Shown: piece by piece, positions 28,697 to 36,769 of the stretch
Numbering within the stretch: position 1 is the first letter of the stretch
Layout: each line of letters starts with the position of its first letter
NCBI GenBank assembly: GCA_037190805.1
Contig: JBBCJR010000003.1
Span: 10,092 to 74,091, forward strand
Reading direction: 5' to 3'
DNA length: 64,000 nt
From: JBBCJR01 sp037190805
GTDB lineage: Bacteria; Pseudomonadota; Alphaproteobacteria; Sphingomonadales; Sphingomonadaceae
Made by a program: the position numbers and the translations under genes
The notes under the pieces: generated by a model
Databases searched by the model: none
Told to the model about the DNA's origin: nothing
What the model saw: the letters and a program-made list of their open reading frames with translations, nothing else

Positions 28697-29722
28697 TCAG
28701 GCCTTCTTCAGATGTCGACGACCGAGCAGCTCGGCGATCTGGACCGCGTTCAGCGCCGCACCCTTCCTGAGGTTGTCACTGACGCACCACAGGGCGAGGC
28801 CGTTCGCGACAGTGTTGTCCTGACGGACCCGACTGATGAAGGTCGCATAGTCGCCAACACACTCGATCGGCGTGATGTAGCCGCCGTCCTCGCGCTTATC
28901 GACCAGCATGATGCCCGGCGCCTCGCGTAGCACGGCCTGGGCCTTTTCGGCCGTGATCGGCTGCTCGAATTCGATATGCACGGCCTCCGAATGGCCGACG
29001 AACACGGGCACGCGCACGCAGGTGGCGATGATCTCGATAGCGGGATCGAGGATCTTCTGGGTCTCCTTGACCATCTTCGCCTCTTCCTTCGTCGACCCGT
29101 CCTCAAGGAACACGTCGATGTGCGGAATGACGTTGAACGCGATCTGCTTGGTGAACTTCTTGTTCTCCTTGGGATCGCCGACGAAGATGGCGCGGGTCTG
29201 CTCGAACAGCTCGTCCATGCCGGCCTTTCCGGCGCCCGACACCGACTGATAGGTCGCAACCACGACGCGCTTGATGGTCGCCAAGTCATGGAGCGGCTTC
29301 AGCGCCACCACCATCTGCGCGGTCGAGCAGTTGGGGTTGGCGATGATGTTGCGCGCCGTATAGCCGTCGATCGCCTCCGGGTTCACCTCGGGCACGATCA
29401 GCGGCACGTCCGGGTCCATGCGATAGAGTGACGAGTTGTCGATGACCACGCAGCCAGCCGCTGCCGCCTTGGGCGCATAGATCGCGGTCGGGCCGGAACC
29501 CGCTGCGAACAGAGCAATGTCCCAGCCAGCGAAGTCGAAATGCTCGATATTCTTGACGGTCAGCGTCTGGCCGTTCTCGCCGAAGTCGATGACGTCACCG
29601 GTCGAGCGCGAGCTGGCGACAGCCGCGATCTCGTCGATCGGAAACTGACGCTCGGCCAGGATATTCAGCATCTCGCGACCAACATTGCCGGTCGCACCGA
29701 CGACTACAACGCGATAACCCAT
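28697..29722 (-). CDS. asd: Aspartate-semialdehyde dehydrogenase
   Basis: A 341-residue Asd that reduces aspartyl phosphate to aspartate semialdehyde, the branch point for lysine/diaminopimelate, threonine and methionine. The NADP-binding N-terminus is VVGATGNVGREML. The nucleophile is Cys132 in NPNCSTAQM, and the substrate/dimer region has the VSGAGKAGMDEL motif. The length is normal. The ATG at 29722 gives the standard start MGYRVVVVGATG. It lies downstream of rplS on the same strand, separated by 86 bp that contain a hairpin. DapF, a later enzyme of the diaminopimelate branch, is at 35966-36769 but is transcribed separately. Confidence 0.97.
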   Translation of the reverse strand: MGYRVVVVGATGNVGREMLNILAERQFPIDEIAAVASSRSTGDVIDFGENGQTLTVKNIEHFDFAGWDIALFAAGSGPTAIYAPKAAAAGCVVIDNSSLYRMDPDVPLIVPEVNPEAIDGYTARNIIANPNCSTAQMVVALKPLHDLATIKRVVVATYQSVSGAGKAGMDELFEQTRAIFVGDPKENKKFTKQIAFNVIPHIDVFLEDGSTKEEAKMVKETQKILDPAIEIIATCVRVPVFVGHSEAVHIEFEQPITAEKAQAVLREAPGIMLVDKREDGGYITPIECVGDYATFISRVRQDNTVANGLALWCVSDNLRKGAALNAVQIAELLGRRHLKKA

Positions 29723-29745
29723 GTCTCTCGTCTCCGAATATGCGA

Positions 29746-29778
29746 ACGGCCGGCGCTCCGCTTGGGGAGGCCGGCCGT
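29746..29778 (-). terminator. Candidate terminator after rplS
   Basis: ACGGCCGGC and GCCGGCCGT form a perfect 9-bp stem around a 15-nt loop, located between rplS and asd (both minus). There is no U-tract. It may end the ffh-rplS transcript or attenuate read-through into asd. Confidence 0.4.
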
Positions 29779-29808
29779 CCGAGAACTTTCAGGATTGGTG
29801 GCTGACGA

Positions 29809-30198
29809 TCAGCCTTCCTTGGCCTCGGCGGCCGGGCGGGGATCACGACGCTCCGCAATTCGGGCCGATTTGCCCGAGCGGCCGCGCAGATAGTAAAGTT
29901 TCGCGCGCCGCACGACGCCACGGCGGACGACCTCGATCGCGTCGATGTTGGGCGAATAGAGCGGGAAGACGCGCTCGACGCCCTCGCCGAACGAAATCTT
30001 GCGCACGGTGAAGCTCGACCCGATGCCCTTGTTCGAACGGGCGATGCACACGCCCTCGAACTGCTGGACGCGGCTGCGCTCGCCCTCGACGACCTTCACG
30101 CCGACGCGCAGCGTGTCGCCGGCACGGAATTCGGGAATCTTGCGGGTTTCGGTCAGCTTGGCGATCTGCTCGGCTTCGAGCGTCTGGATGAGGTTCAT
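29809..30198 (-). CDS. rplS: 50S ribosomal protein L19
   Basis: A 129-residue L19, which sits at the 30S-50S interface. The recognisable core is FRAGDTLRVGVKVVEGERSR, VQQFEGVCIARSNKGIGSSF, TVRKISFGEGVERVFPLYSP and the basic LYYLRGRSGKSARI. The ATG at 30198 gives MNLIQTLEAEQI, the usual N-terminus, and lies 1 nt after the trmD stop. It is the last gene of the ffh-rpsP-rimM-trmD-rplS cluster. Confidence 0.98.
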   Translation of the reverse strand: MNLIQTLEAEQIAKLTETRKIPEFRAGDTLRVGVKVVEGERSRVQQFEGVCIARSNKGIGSSFTVRKISFGEGVERVFPLYSPNIDAIEVVRRGVVRRAKLYYLRGRSGKSARIAERRDPRPAAEAKEG

Positions 30199-30199
30199 C

Positions 30200-30937
30200 T
30201 CATTCGTCCTCTTCTTCTCGCCGCGCGCCAGAGGGCGACTGACCCCGAACGCCCCCATGGCGCTCCCAAAGGTCCGGTCGCCGTGACCGAGTATCATCCT
30301 CCGCCCGTTGTTTCCGCCAGGCGGCGATCTTCGCGTGATCCCCCGATCGCAGCACTTCGGGGATCCCACGCCCTTCCCACATCTGAGGTCGGGTATAATG
30401 AGGGTATTCGAGGAGGCCGCTGTCGAAGCTTTCCTCGTCACCACTCGAAGCCGCGCCCATTACGCCGGGAATCAGCCGGATGCAAGCGTCGAGCAGCACC
30501 AAAGCCGCCGGCTCGCCGCCCGACAGCACATAGTCGCCGATCGACACCGGCTCCACGGGCCGCGCCTCGAACAGCCGCTCGTCATAGCCCTCGAACCGGC
30601 CGCAGAGCAGGGTCACCCCCGACCCTGCCGCCAGCGCCCGCACCCGCGCCTGGGTCAGCGGCGCCCCGCGCGGGCTCATCGCCAGCACCGGCGCGTCTGG
30701 CCGCGCAGCCAACGCATAGTCGACCGCCGCCGCCAGCACGTCGGCCCGCATCACCATTCCAGCCCCGCCGCCGGCTGGCGTGTCATCGACCGAGCGGTGC
30801 TTGTCGGTAGCGAAATCGCGAATCTGAATTGCATCCAGCGACCACAGCCCCTCGCCCAAAGCTCGGCCCGCCAGGCTATGGGCCAACGGCCCCGGAAACA
30901 TCTCGGGATAGAGCGTGAGGACCGTCGCCCGCCACAT
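30200..30937 (-). CDS. trmD: tRNA (guanine37-N1)-methyltransferase
   Basis: A 245-residue SPOUT methyltransferase that makes m1G37 in tRNAs reading CNN and some GGN codons, preventing +1 frameshifts. Family strings include LTLYPEMFPG, DDTPAGGGAGMVMR, LLCGRFEGYDERL and SIGDYVLSGGEPAALVLLDA, the knot-forming SAM site. The C-terminal domain has LEYPHYTRPQMWEGRGIPEVL. The ATG overlaps the rimM stop by 1 nt (TGATG). After the conserved part it has an Arg/Glu-rich extension of about 20 residues. Confidence 0.97.
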   Translation of the reverse strand: MWRATVLTLYPEMFPGPLAHSLAGRALGEGLWSLDAIQIRDFATDKHRSVDDTPAGGGAGMVMRADVLAAAVDYALAARPDAPVLAMSPRGAPLTQARVRALAAGSGVTLLCGRFEGYDERLFEARPVEPVSIGDYVLSGGEPAALVLLDACIRLIPGVMGAASSGDEESFDSGLLEYPHYTRPQMWEGRGIPEVLRSGDHAKIAAWRKQRAEDDTRSRRPDLWERHGGVRGQSPSGARREEEDE

Positions 30938-31422
30938 CAGACGACGAACGCCCGGTCGATCACCAGCCGATCGGGTTCAATCGTCACGGCGGCAGCGACC
31001 GGCACCAGAAACGTCGCCCCGCTTGCGGGTGCGATCTCCAGCACGTCGCCAGCGCCATAATTGTCGACCGCCGCCGCCGTGCCCAGCGCCGCACCGTCAT
31101 CGGCGACACAGGGCAGGCCGATGAGGTCGGCATGATAATATTCGCCCGGCGCCAGCGGCGGCAGGTCGGCGCGATCCACCGTCAGCAACGTCCCTCGCAG
31201 CGCCTCGGCAGCGCCCCGGTCCCCAACCTCCGCGAAACGGGCGACAGGGCCGTTGGGACCGTCGCGCACGCCCTTCAGCGTCAGCGGACGGTCGCCAGCC
31301 ATGAAACCCTGGTGGCGCTTCAGGCTGGCGACATCGTCCGCGAACAGCTTCAGCCGCACCTCGCCCCCGATGCCGTGCGCGCCGGCAATAGCGGCCAGCG
31401 TGACGGGGCGCGGAGCAGACAG
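30937..31422 (-). CDS. rimM: RimM, 16S rRNA processing protein, probable CTG start
   Basis: RimM binds S19 and assists 30S maturation. The conserved N-terminal beta-barrel begins VTLAAIAGAHGIGGEVRLK, and the C-terminal PRC-barrel-like domain contains GEYYHADLIGLPC and GAGDVLEI. The first ATG/GTG/TTG in frame is a GTG at 31359, inside the conserved GGEVRLK, so starting there would delete the RNA-binding core. Upstream the frame stays open but offers only CTG codons. The CTG at 31422 gives MSAPRPVTLAAIAGAHG, matches relatives, and sits 7 nt after GAGG, giving 161 residues. It begins 3 nt after the rpsP stop. Confidence 0.88.
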   Translation of the reverse strand: MSAPRPVTLAAIAGAHGIGGEVRLKLFADDVASLKRHQGFMAGDRPLTLKGVRDGPNGPVARFAEVGDRGAAEALRGTLLTVDRADLPPLAPGEYYHADLIGLPCVADDGAALGTAAAVDNYGAGDVLEIAPASGATFLVPVAAAVTIEPDRLVIDRAFVV

Positions 31423-31424
31423 GA

Positions 31425-31988
31425 TCAGGCCTCGCTGGTCTCGCCACCCTCGGCCGGGGCGGCGTCATCAACCGCAACCTCGGCCGGCGCGGCGTCAACC
31501 TCAGCCACCTCGGCCGGCGCTGCTTCGGCTTCAGCAGGCGCAGCCTTAGCCTCAGCCTCTGCCGGCGCCGGAGCGGCGTCGGCTTCAACAGCCTCTGCCT
31601 CAGGCTCGGGAGCCGGCGCAGCGGCTGCTGCCGCCTCGGCTTCAGCAGCCTCGGCAGCCTTGGCGGCGCGGGCTTCGGCGCGCTCGACGGCCTTCTCGCC
31701 GGGCTTCGCCTTGTCCGGGTTGTTGCGGGCGGCGCGCTCACGCACACCGGCAACGTCGAGGAAACGGGCGACGCGGTCGGTCGGCTGAGCACCAACGCTC
31801 AGCCAATGCTTGGCGCGGTCGGCGTCCAGCTTGATGCGCTCCGGCGAATCCTTGGCCAGCAGCGGATTATAGGTGCCCAGCTTCTCGATGAAGCGGCCAT
31901 CGCGCGGAGAGCGCGAGTCCGCCACGACGATGCGGTAATAAGGGCGCTTCTTGGCGCCGCCGCGAGACAGCCGGATCGAAAGAGCCAT
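31425..31988 (-). CDS. rpsP: 30S ribosomal protein S16 with long Ala/Glu/Pro tail
   Basis: S16 organises the 5' domain of 16S rRNA. Residues 1-85 are standard (MALSIRLSRGGAKKRPYYRI, VVADSRSPRDGRFIEKLG, VGAQPTDRVARFL). After a basic linker (ARNNPDKAKPGEKAVERAEA) the remaining ~80 residues are almost only Ala, Glu, Pro, Val and Asp, in repeats such as APAEAEA and AAPAEVAEVD, giving 187 residues against about 80-90 in most bacteria. Extended S16 tails occur in sphingomonads and other alphaproteobacteria; the tail is presumably disordered and solvent exposed. It lies between ffh and rimM. Confidence 0.96.
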   Translation of the reverse strand: MALSIRLSRGGAKKRPYYRIVVADSRSPRDGRFIEKLGTYNPLLAKDSPERIKLDADRAKHWLSVGAQPTDRVARFLDVAGVRERAARNNPDKAKPGEKAVERAEARAAKAAEAAEAEAAAAAAPAPEPEAEAVEADAAPAPAEAEAKAAPAEAEAAPAEVAEVDAAPAEVAVDDAAPAEGGETSEA

Positions 31989-32032
31989 GATATTTTCCTT
32001 CCGTAATCAATGCGTTGTGTGTGCGTTTAGAC

Positions 32033-33481
32033 TTACTTCTTCAAAAACTTGTCGAAACCGGGCGGCAGGTTGAACGGCCCCCCGCCAAGCCCGGGCAGGC
32101 CAGGCAAGCCACCCGGCGCGGGAAGCCCGCCACCCGGCTTGCCGCCACCGCCCATCATGCCGAGCAGGCTCTTCAACCCGCCCATCTTCTTCAGCCGCTT
32201 CATCGCGCTCGCCATTTCCTGATGCATCTTCAGCAGTTTGTTGACGTCCTGCACCGTGGTGCCGGACCCCTTGGCGATGCGGATCTTGCGCTTGGCGTTG
32301 AGCAGCTCGGGCTTGGTTCGCTCGCGCGGCGTCATCGACCCCACGATCGCCTCCATCCGCACCAGGATCTTCTCGTCGACCGCGCCCGACGCCATCGCCG
32401 CCTTGGCCTTGGCCATGCCCGGCAGCATCGAGGCGAGCGCGCCGAGACCGCCCATGCGGCGCATCTGATTGAGCTGCGCGGCCAGGTCGTTCATGTCGAA
32501 CTGACCCTTGGCCAGCTTCGCCGCCATCTTTTCGGCCTGGTCGGCCTCCATCGTCTCGGCGGCGCGCTCGACCAGGCTGACCACGTCGCCAATGCCCAGG
32601 ATGCGGCCGGCGACCCGCTTGGGATCGAAGACGTCGATGGCGTCCAGCTTCTCGCCGGTGCCGACGAACTTGATCGGCTTTTCGGTCACCGCGCGCATGG
32701 ACAGCGCCGCGCCGCCGCGCGCATCGCCGTCCATGCGGGTGAGGACGATACCCGACAGCTCGACCTCGCCGGCAAAGCTGCGGGCGACATTGACGGCATC
32801 CTGGCCGGTCAGGCTGTCGACGACCAGCAGCGTCTCATCCGGGGTAGCGACACCGGCGACGGCGCGCATCTCCTCCATCAGCTGATGGTCGACGTGGAGG
32901 CGACCCGCCGTATCGAGCATCAGCACGTCGAAACCCTGGAGCTTCGCCGACTGAAGCGCACGGCGGGCGATGTCGACCGGCAGCTGGCCGGGCACGATCG
33001 GCAGCGTCGCGACGCCCGTCTGCTCGCCCAGGACCCGGAGCTGCTCCTGCGCGGCGGGGCGGGCGACGTCGAGCGACGCCATCAGCACCTTCTTGCGCTC
33101 TTTCTCGGTCAGGCGCTTGGCGAGCTTGGCCGTCGTGGTCGTCTTGCCCGAACCCTGCAGGCCGACCATCATCACCACCGCCGGCGGCGTCACCGCCAGC
33201 TGCAGCTCGGCTGCTTCGGACCCCAACATGGCGACCAGCTCGTCATTGACGATCTTGACCACCTGCTGGCCTGGCGTCACCGACCGGATGACCTCGGCAC
33301 CGACCGCGCGCTCCGTCACTTTGTCGACGAAGTCTCGCGCCACCGGCAGCGCGACGTCCGCCTCCAGCAAGGCGACTCTCACCTCGCGCATCGCAGCGCG
33401 GACATCGGCGTCGGTGAGCGCGCCGCGACCGCGCAGGCGTTCGAAAACGCCGCCCAGCCGATCGCTCAGAGTCTCGAACAT
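32033..33481 (-). CDS. ffh: Signal recognition particle GTPase Ffh
   Basis: A 482-residue SRP54 homologue. The N-domain starts MFETLSDRLGGVFERLRG. The G-domain has MVGLQGSGKTTTTAKLA (P-loop), DVARPAAQEQLRVLGEQ, DTAGRLHVD and TRMDGDARGGAALS. The methionine-rich M-domain follows, with MEAIVGSMTPRERTKPELLNAKRKIRIAKGSG in pieces, and then a Gly/Pro/Met-rich tail. Ffh with 4.5S RNA delivers membrane-protein ribosomes to FtsY, which is also encoded in this window (38022-38942). The ATG at 33481 is chosen over longer open sequence that lacks homology. Confidence 0.97.
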   Translation of the reverse strand: MFETLSDRLGGVFERLRGRGALTDADVRAAMREVRVALLEADVALPVARDFVDKVTERAVGAEVIRSVTPGQQVVKIVNDELVAMLGSEAAELQLAVTPPAVVMMVGLQGSGKTTTTAKLAKRLTEKERKKVLMASLDVARPAAQEQLRVLGEQTGVATLPIVPGQLPVDIARRALQSAKLQGFDVLMLDTAGRLHVDHQLMEEMRAVAGVATPDETLLVVDSLTGQDAVNVARSFAGEVELSGIVLTRMDGDARGGAALSMRAVTEKPIKFVGTGEKLDAIDVFDPKRVAGRILGIGDVVSLVERAAETMEADQAEKMAAKLAKGQFDMNDLAAQLNQMRRMGGLGALASMLPGMAKAKAAMASGAVDEKILVRMEAIVGSMTPRERTKPELLNAKRKIRIAKGSGTTVQDVNKLLKMHQEMASAMKRLKKMGGLKSLLGMMGGGGKPGGGLPAPGGLPGLPGLGGGPFNLPPGFDKFLKK

Positions 33482-33702
33482 CGACACCTCCCGGTCACCC
33501 GATTCCGCGAAACGACGAAAACGCCGGTGGACGAAACCTCGTCGACCGGCGCGGGATACACGTCGTGATCCGCGAACAATTGGCGCCGGGTAAACGGCTT
33601 GCCCGCCCGAGTCAAACCCGCAGCCGCCAATCCTCGGCAACCTCACCCGAACCGGCGAGTATATTAACGACTTGTTGAGCATAGGCTCGGGATAAGCCGG
33701 GT

Positions 33703-35337
33703 ATGACCAACGACAGCACGGCACCGCCGAAGATCGACCGCCGGATCGTTTCAGGCCACGCACGCGCCGGCCGCCAGATGCTGTTGCTGACCATCACGCT
33801 GACGGCGCTCGTCATGCTGGTCTCCGTCGCCGCGCCCATCTTTCACCCGATTCTGATGTGGCTGCTGGGCGGCGCTCTGCCGACCATCGAGCGGATACTG
33901 GTCGTCGCCATCCTTCTGAACGCCGCGCTGCTGCTGCTGGCCGGCAGGCGCTATTTCGACAGCATCGACCGCCGCCATGGCACGACGGCAGTGGAGGACC
34001 GCATACACGCCCTCGCCTATCGCGATCCATTGACCGGCCTTCATAACCGCCACGCCATGGGCGAGGAAGCGCGCGCCCTGCTCGGCCGGACATCGCTGCG
34101 CGATCGGGCGATCGCGCTGATGATCATCGATCTGGACCATTTCAAGCAGGTCAACGATATCCATGGCCACTTGATCGGCGACATGCTTCTGAAAGCGGTG
34201 TCGGCTTCGATCACCGCCGTCCTGCCGCGGGGCGCGACCGCCGCCCGGCTGGGTGGGGACGAATTCGCGGTGCTGATGCCGTTCGCTCCAGGTCATCCCG
34301 CGATCGTGCGCGATGTCGGCGAGCATATCGTCAGCCGGCTGAACGCGCCCTTCAACCTCAATGGCATCATGGCGCATGTCGGGGGCAGCATCGGTATCGC
34401 CCGCACCGATCCGGATTGCCTCACCGTCGACGCGCTGCTCCGCCGCGCGGACATCGCCATGTATGCGGCGAAGCGCGGTGGGCGCGGACGCTGCCTGTGG
34501 TTCGATGCATCGATGGATGCCGAACTCAAGACCCGCAACGCCCTCGAGCAGGGATTACGGGTCGGCATTCCGGCCGGTGAATTCGTTCCCGTGTATGAGC
34601 CACAGATCACGCTGGCGACCGGCGCCCTCAGCGGCTTCGAGGTGCTGGCCCGCTGGCACCATCCCAGCCGGGGCATGATCATGCCCGACCAGTTCATCAC
34701 CGTGGCCGAAGATTGCGGACTGATCGGCGATCTGTCGATGTCGGTCATGCGGCGCGCCCTGCTCGAAGCGCGCGACTGGGATCCCGGTCTCACCCTGTCC
34801 GTCAACATCTCGCCCACTCAGCTGAAAGACCCCTGGCTGGCGCAGAAGATCGTCCTCCTGCTCACCCAGACCGGCTTTCCGGCCCGCCGGCTGGAGGTCG
34901 AGATCACCGAAAGCTCGCTGTTCGAGAATCTGCCGCTGGCCCAGTCGATCGTCGGCAGCCTCAAGAACCAGGGCATCCGGGTCGCGCTCGACGACTTCGG
35001 CACCGGCTACTCCTCGCTCGCCCACCTGCGTGCGCTGCCGTTCGACCGCATCAAGATCGACCGCAGCTTCGTCCAGTCGATCCTCGCCAATGGCGAAAGC
35101 AGCGCCATCGTCACGGCGATCGCCAAGCTGGCGGAAAGCCTGTCGCTCCCCGTCACCGCCGAGGGAGTGGAGAATGCGGAGATCGAAGCCCAGCTAAAAG
35201 CGCTCGGCGCCGACCAAGGTCAGGGCTGGCATTTCGGCAAGGCGATGTCCGCAGCCGAGGCGCGGGCCTATATCGACAATCTGCTCCCGGCCCTGGCGGA
35301 TATCGTCGACGAAGACCCCGACATTCGCGCCGCGTGA
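33703..35337 (+). CDS. Membrane-anchored GGDEF-EAL cyclic-di-GMP protein
   Basis: A 544-residue bifunctional c-di-GMP enzyme. Two hydrophobic helices (about 25-48 and 62-82) form a membrane anchor without a recognisable sensor domain. The GGDEF domain keeps RDPLTGLHNR and GGDEF (184-188), so it could make c-di-GMP; the upstream inhibitory RxxD site is absent (RGAT). The EAL domain has EVLAR (313-317), SVNISP, EITES, DDFGTGYSSL, IKIDRSF, AEGVEN and QGWHF, so all phosphodiesterase ligands appear present. The net activity cannot be told. It diverges from ffh over 221 bp and stands alone. Confidence 0.94.
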   Translation: MTNDSTAPPKIDRRIVSGHARAGRQMLLLTITLTALVMLVSVAAPIFHPILMWLLGGALPTIERILVVAILLNAALLLLAGRRYFDSIDRRHGTTAVEDRIHALAYRDPLTGLHNRHAMGEEARALLGRTSLRDRAIALMIIDLDHFKQVNDIHGHLIGDMLLKAVSASITAVLPRGATAARLGGDEFAVLMPFAPGHPAIVRDVGEHIVSRLNAPFNLNGIMAHVGGSIGIARTDPDCLTVDALLRRADIAMYAAKRGGRGRCLWFDASMDAELKTRNALEQGLRVGIPAGEFVPVYEPQITLATGALSGFEVLARWHHPSRGMIMPDQFITVAEDCGLIGDLSMSVMRRALLEARDWDPGLTLSVNISPTQLKDPWLAQKIVLLLTQTGFPARRLEVEITESSLFENLPLAQSIVGSLKNQGIRVALDDFGTGYSSLAHLRALPFDRIKIDRSFVQSILANGESSAIVTAIAKLAESLSLPVTAEGVENAEIEAQLKALGADQGQGWHFGKAMSAAEARAYIDNLLPALADIVDEDPDIRAA

Positions 35338-35359
35338 CCGCCGGAGGGGCACGGACGGG

Positions 35360-35911
35360 TCAGAAGGTCGCGCCCGGCTGGGCCATGAACTCCAGCTCAG
35401 CCGCTGAACTGTCACGGCCAAGCGCGGCATTGCGCTGTGGAAAGCGTCCGAACCGTTCGACCTGCGCCATGTGCCGGCGGGCGAAGTCCAGCGCCACCGG
35501 TTCGCCCAGCGCCTCGAACAAAGCCACTGCCAGGCGCTGGTCCGCCATCGCCTCGCTGTGCATGAACGGCATGAACAGGAACTGCCGCTCCGCCGCCGTC
35601 ATCCCGACCTGCCAGGCGCGGGCGACGGCGTAACGGGCCAGATCGCACGCCACGTCGTCGGTGGCAAAGGCGGCCGCATGGCCACGATGGAGATTACGGG
35701 AAAACTGGTCGAGGACGATGATCGCCGCGAGTAGCGGCCGGGGCGCAGACCACCACCCCGGATCAAGGCCGGCCGACAGCGCCGCCTGAAGCGGCCCGAA
35801 CCGCTCCCGGATCGCCTCGTCCAGCGCGTCGTCGCGTGCGAACCGCTTGTCGGCCGGGGTTTCCTCCAGCCAGAAATTCAGCACGGCATCGGCTTGCTCG
35901 TCGATCGTCAT
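35360..35911 (-). CDS. DUF924 family protein
   Basis: A 183-residue protein with the DUF924 pattern: AVLNFWLEETPADKRFARDD near the N-terminus, IIVLDQFSRNLHRG in the centre, RQFLFMPFMHSEAMADQ and a late ALDFARRHMAQVERFGRFPQRN. The family is all-helical and TPR-like, with no established function. The ATG at 35911 gives MTIDEQADAV. It diverges from dapF over 54 bp and converges on the GGDEF-EAL gene with 22 bp between the stops. Confidence 0.9.
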   Translation of the reverse strand: MTIDEQADAVLNFWLEETPADKRFARDDALDEAIRERFGPLQAALSAGLDPGWWSAPRPLLAAIIVLDQFSRNLHRGHAAAFATDDVACDLARYAVARAWQVGMTAAERQFLFMPFMHSEAMADQRLAVALFEALGEPVALDFARRHMAQVERFGRFPQRNAALGRDSSAAELEFMAQPGATF

Positions 35912-35965
35912 CACGCCCCTCCACAGTGGACTTGTTCCGGCAGGCACCCTAGATCGCGCCTTGAT

Positions 35966-36769
35966 ATGCAACGCTTTCACAAGATGCACGGCCTGGGCAA
36001 CGACTTCGTCGTCATCGATGCCCGTGACGGCGCGGTCGAAATCACGCCGGCGCGCGCACGCGCGCTTGCCGACCGCCATGTCGGCATCGGCGCCGATCAG
36101 GTCATCCTGGTGACGCCGGGCATCGACGCCGACCTCGGCATGCGGATCTGGAACGCCGACGGGTCGGAGGTGGAGGCCTGCGGCAACGCCACGCGCTGCG
36201 TCGCCATTCTCGCCGGGCGCGCGGTCAGCATCGACACCGCGGGGGGCCGCCTCGCCGCCAGTCCGATCGACGGCGGCGCCAGCGTCGACATGGGCCAGCC
36301 CCGGTTCGGCTGGGACGAGATCCCTCTCGCCTTCGCCATGGACACGCTGCATATGCCGGTCCACTGGGACGGCCTCGACGATCCGGTGGCGGTCAATGTC
36401 GGCAACCCCCACGTCATCACCTTTGTCGAGGATGTGGCGAGCCTGCAGCTCGACATCATCGGCCCCTTGATCGAGCATGACCCGCTTTTCCCCGCCCGGG
36501 TCAACGTCACGGCCGCCGAAGTCGTCGGCCCGAACCACCTGCGCGCCCGGACATGGGAGCGTGGCGCCGGGCTCACCCAAGCCTGCGGCACCGCCGCCTG
36601 TGCCACCGCCGTCGCCGCCATCCGGCGCGGCCTTGCCAACGGCCCGGTCACCGTCACCCTGCCCGGCGGCGACCTGGTGATCGACTGGGCGCCTGGCGGC
36701 ACGATCCGCATGACCGGTCCCGCCACCCATGTCTTCACCGGCGAGATCGACCTCGAGGCGCTTGCTTGA
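35966..36769 (+). CDS. dapF: Diaminopimelate epimerase
   Basis: A 267-residue DapF, which interconverts LL- and meso-diaminopimelate for lysine and peptidoglycan. The two catalytic cysteines are Cys72 in EACGNATRC and a C-terminal one in TQACGTAACA. The start MQRFHKMHGLGNDFVVID is standard, so the ATG at 35966 is chosen over an upstream in-frame alternative. It is the first gene of a tightly coupled run: its TGA overlaps the mtaB TTG start as TTGA. Confidence 0.97.
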   Translation: MQRFHKMHGLGNDFVVIDARDGAVEITPARARALADRHVGIGADQVILVTPGIDADLGMRIWNADGSEVEACGNATRCVAILAGRAVSIDTAGGRLAASPIDGGASVDMGQPRFGWDEIPLAFAMDTLHMPVHWDGLDDPVAVNVGNPHVITFVEDVASLQLDIIGPLIEHDPLFPARVNVTAAEVVGPNHLRARTWERGAGLTQACGTAACATAVAAIRRGLANGPVTVTLPGGDLVIDWAPGGTIRMTGPATHVFTGEIDLEALA

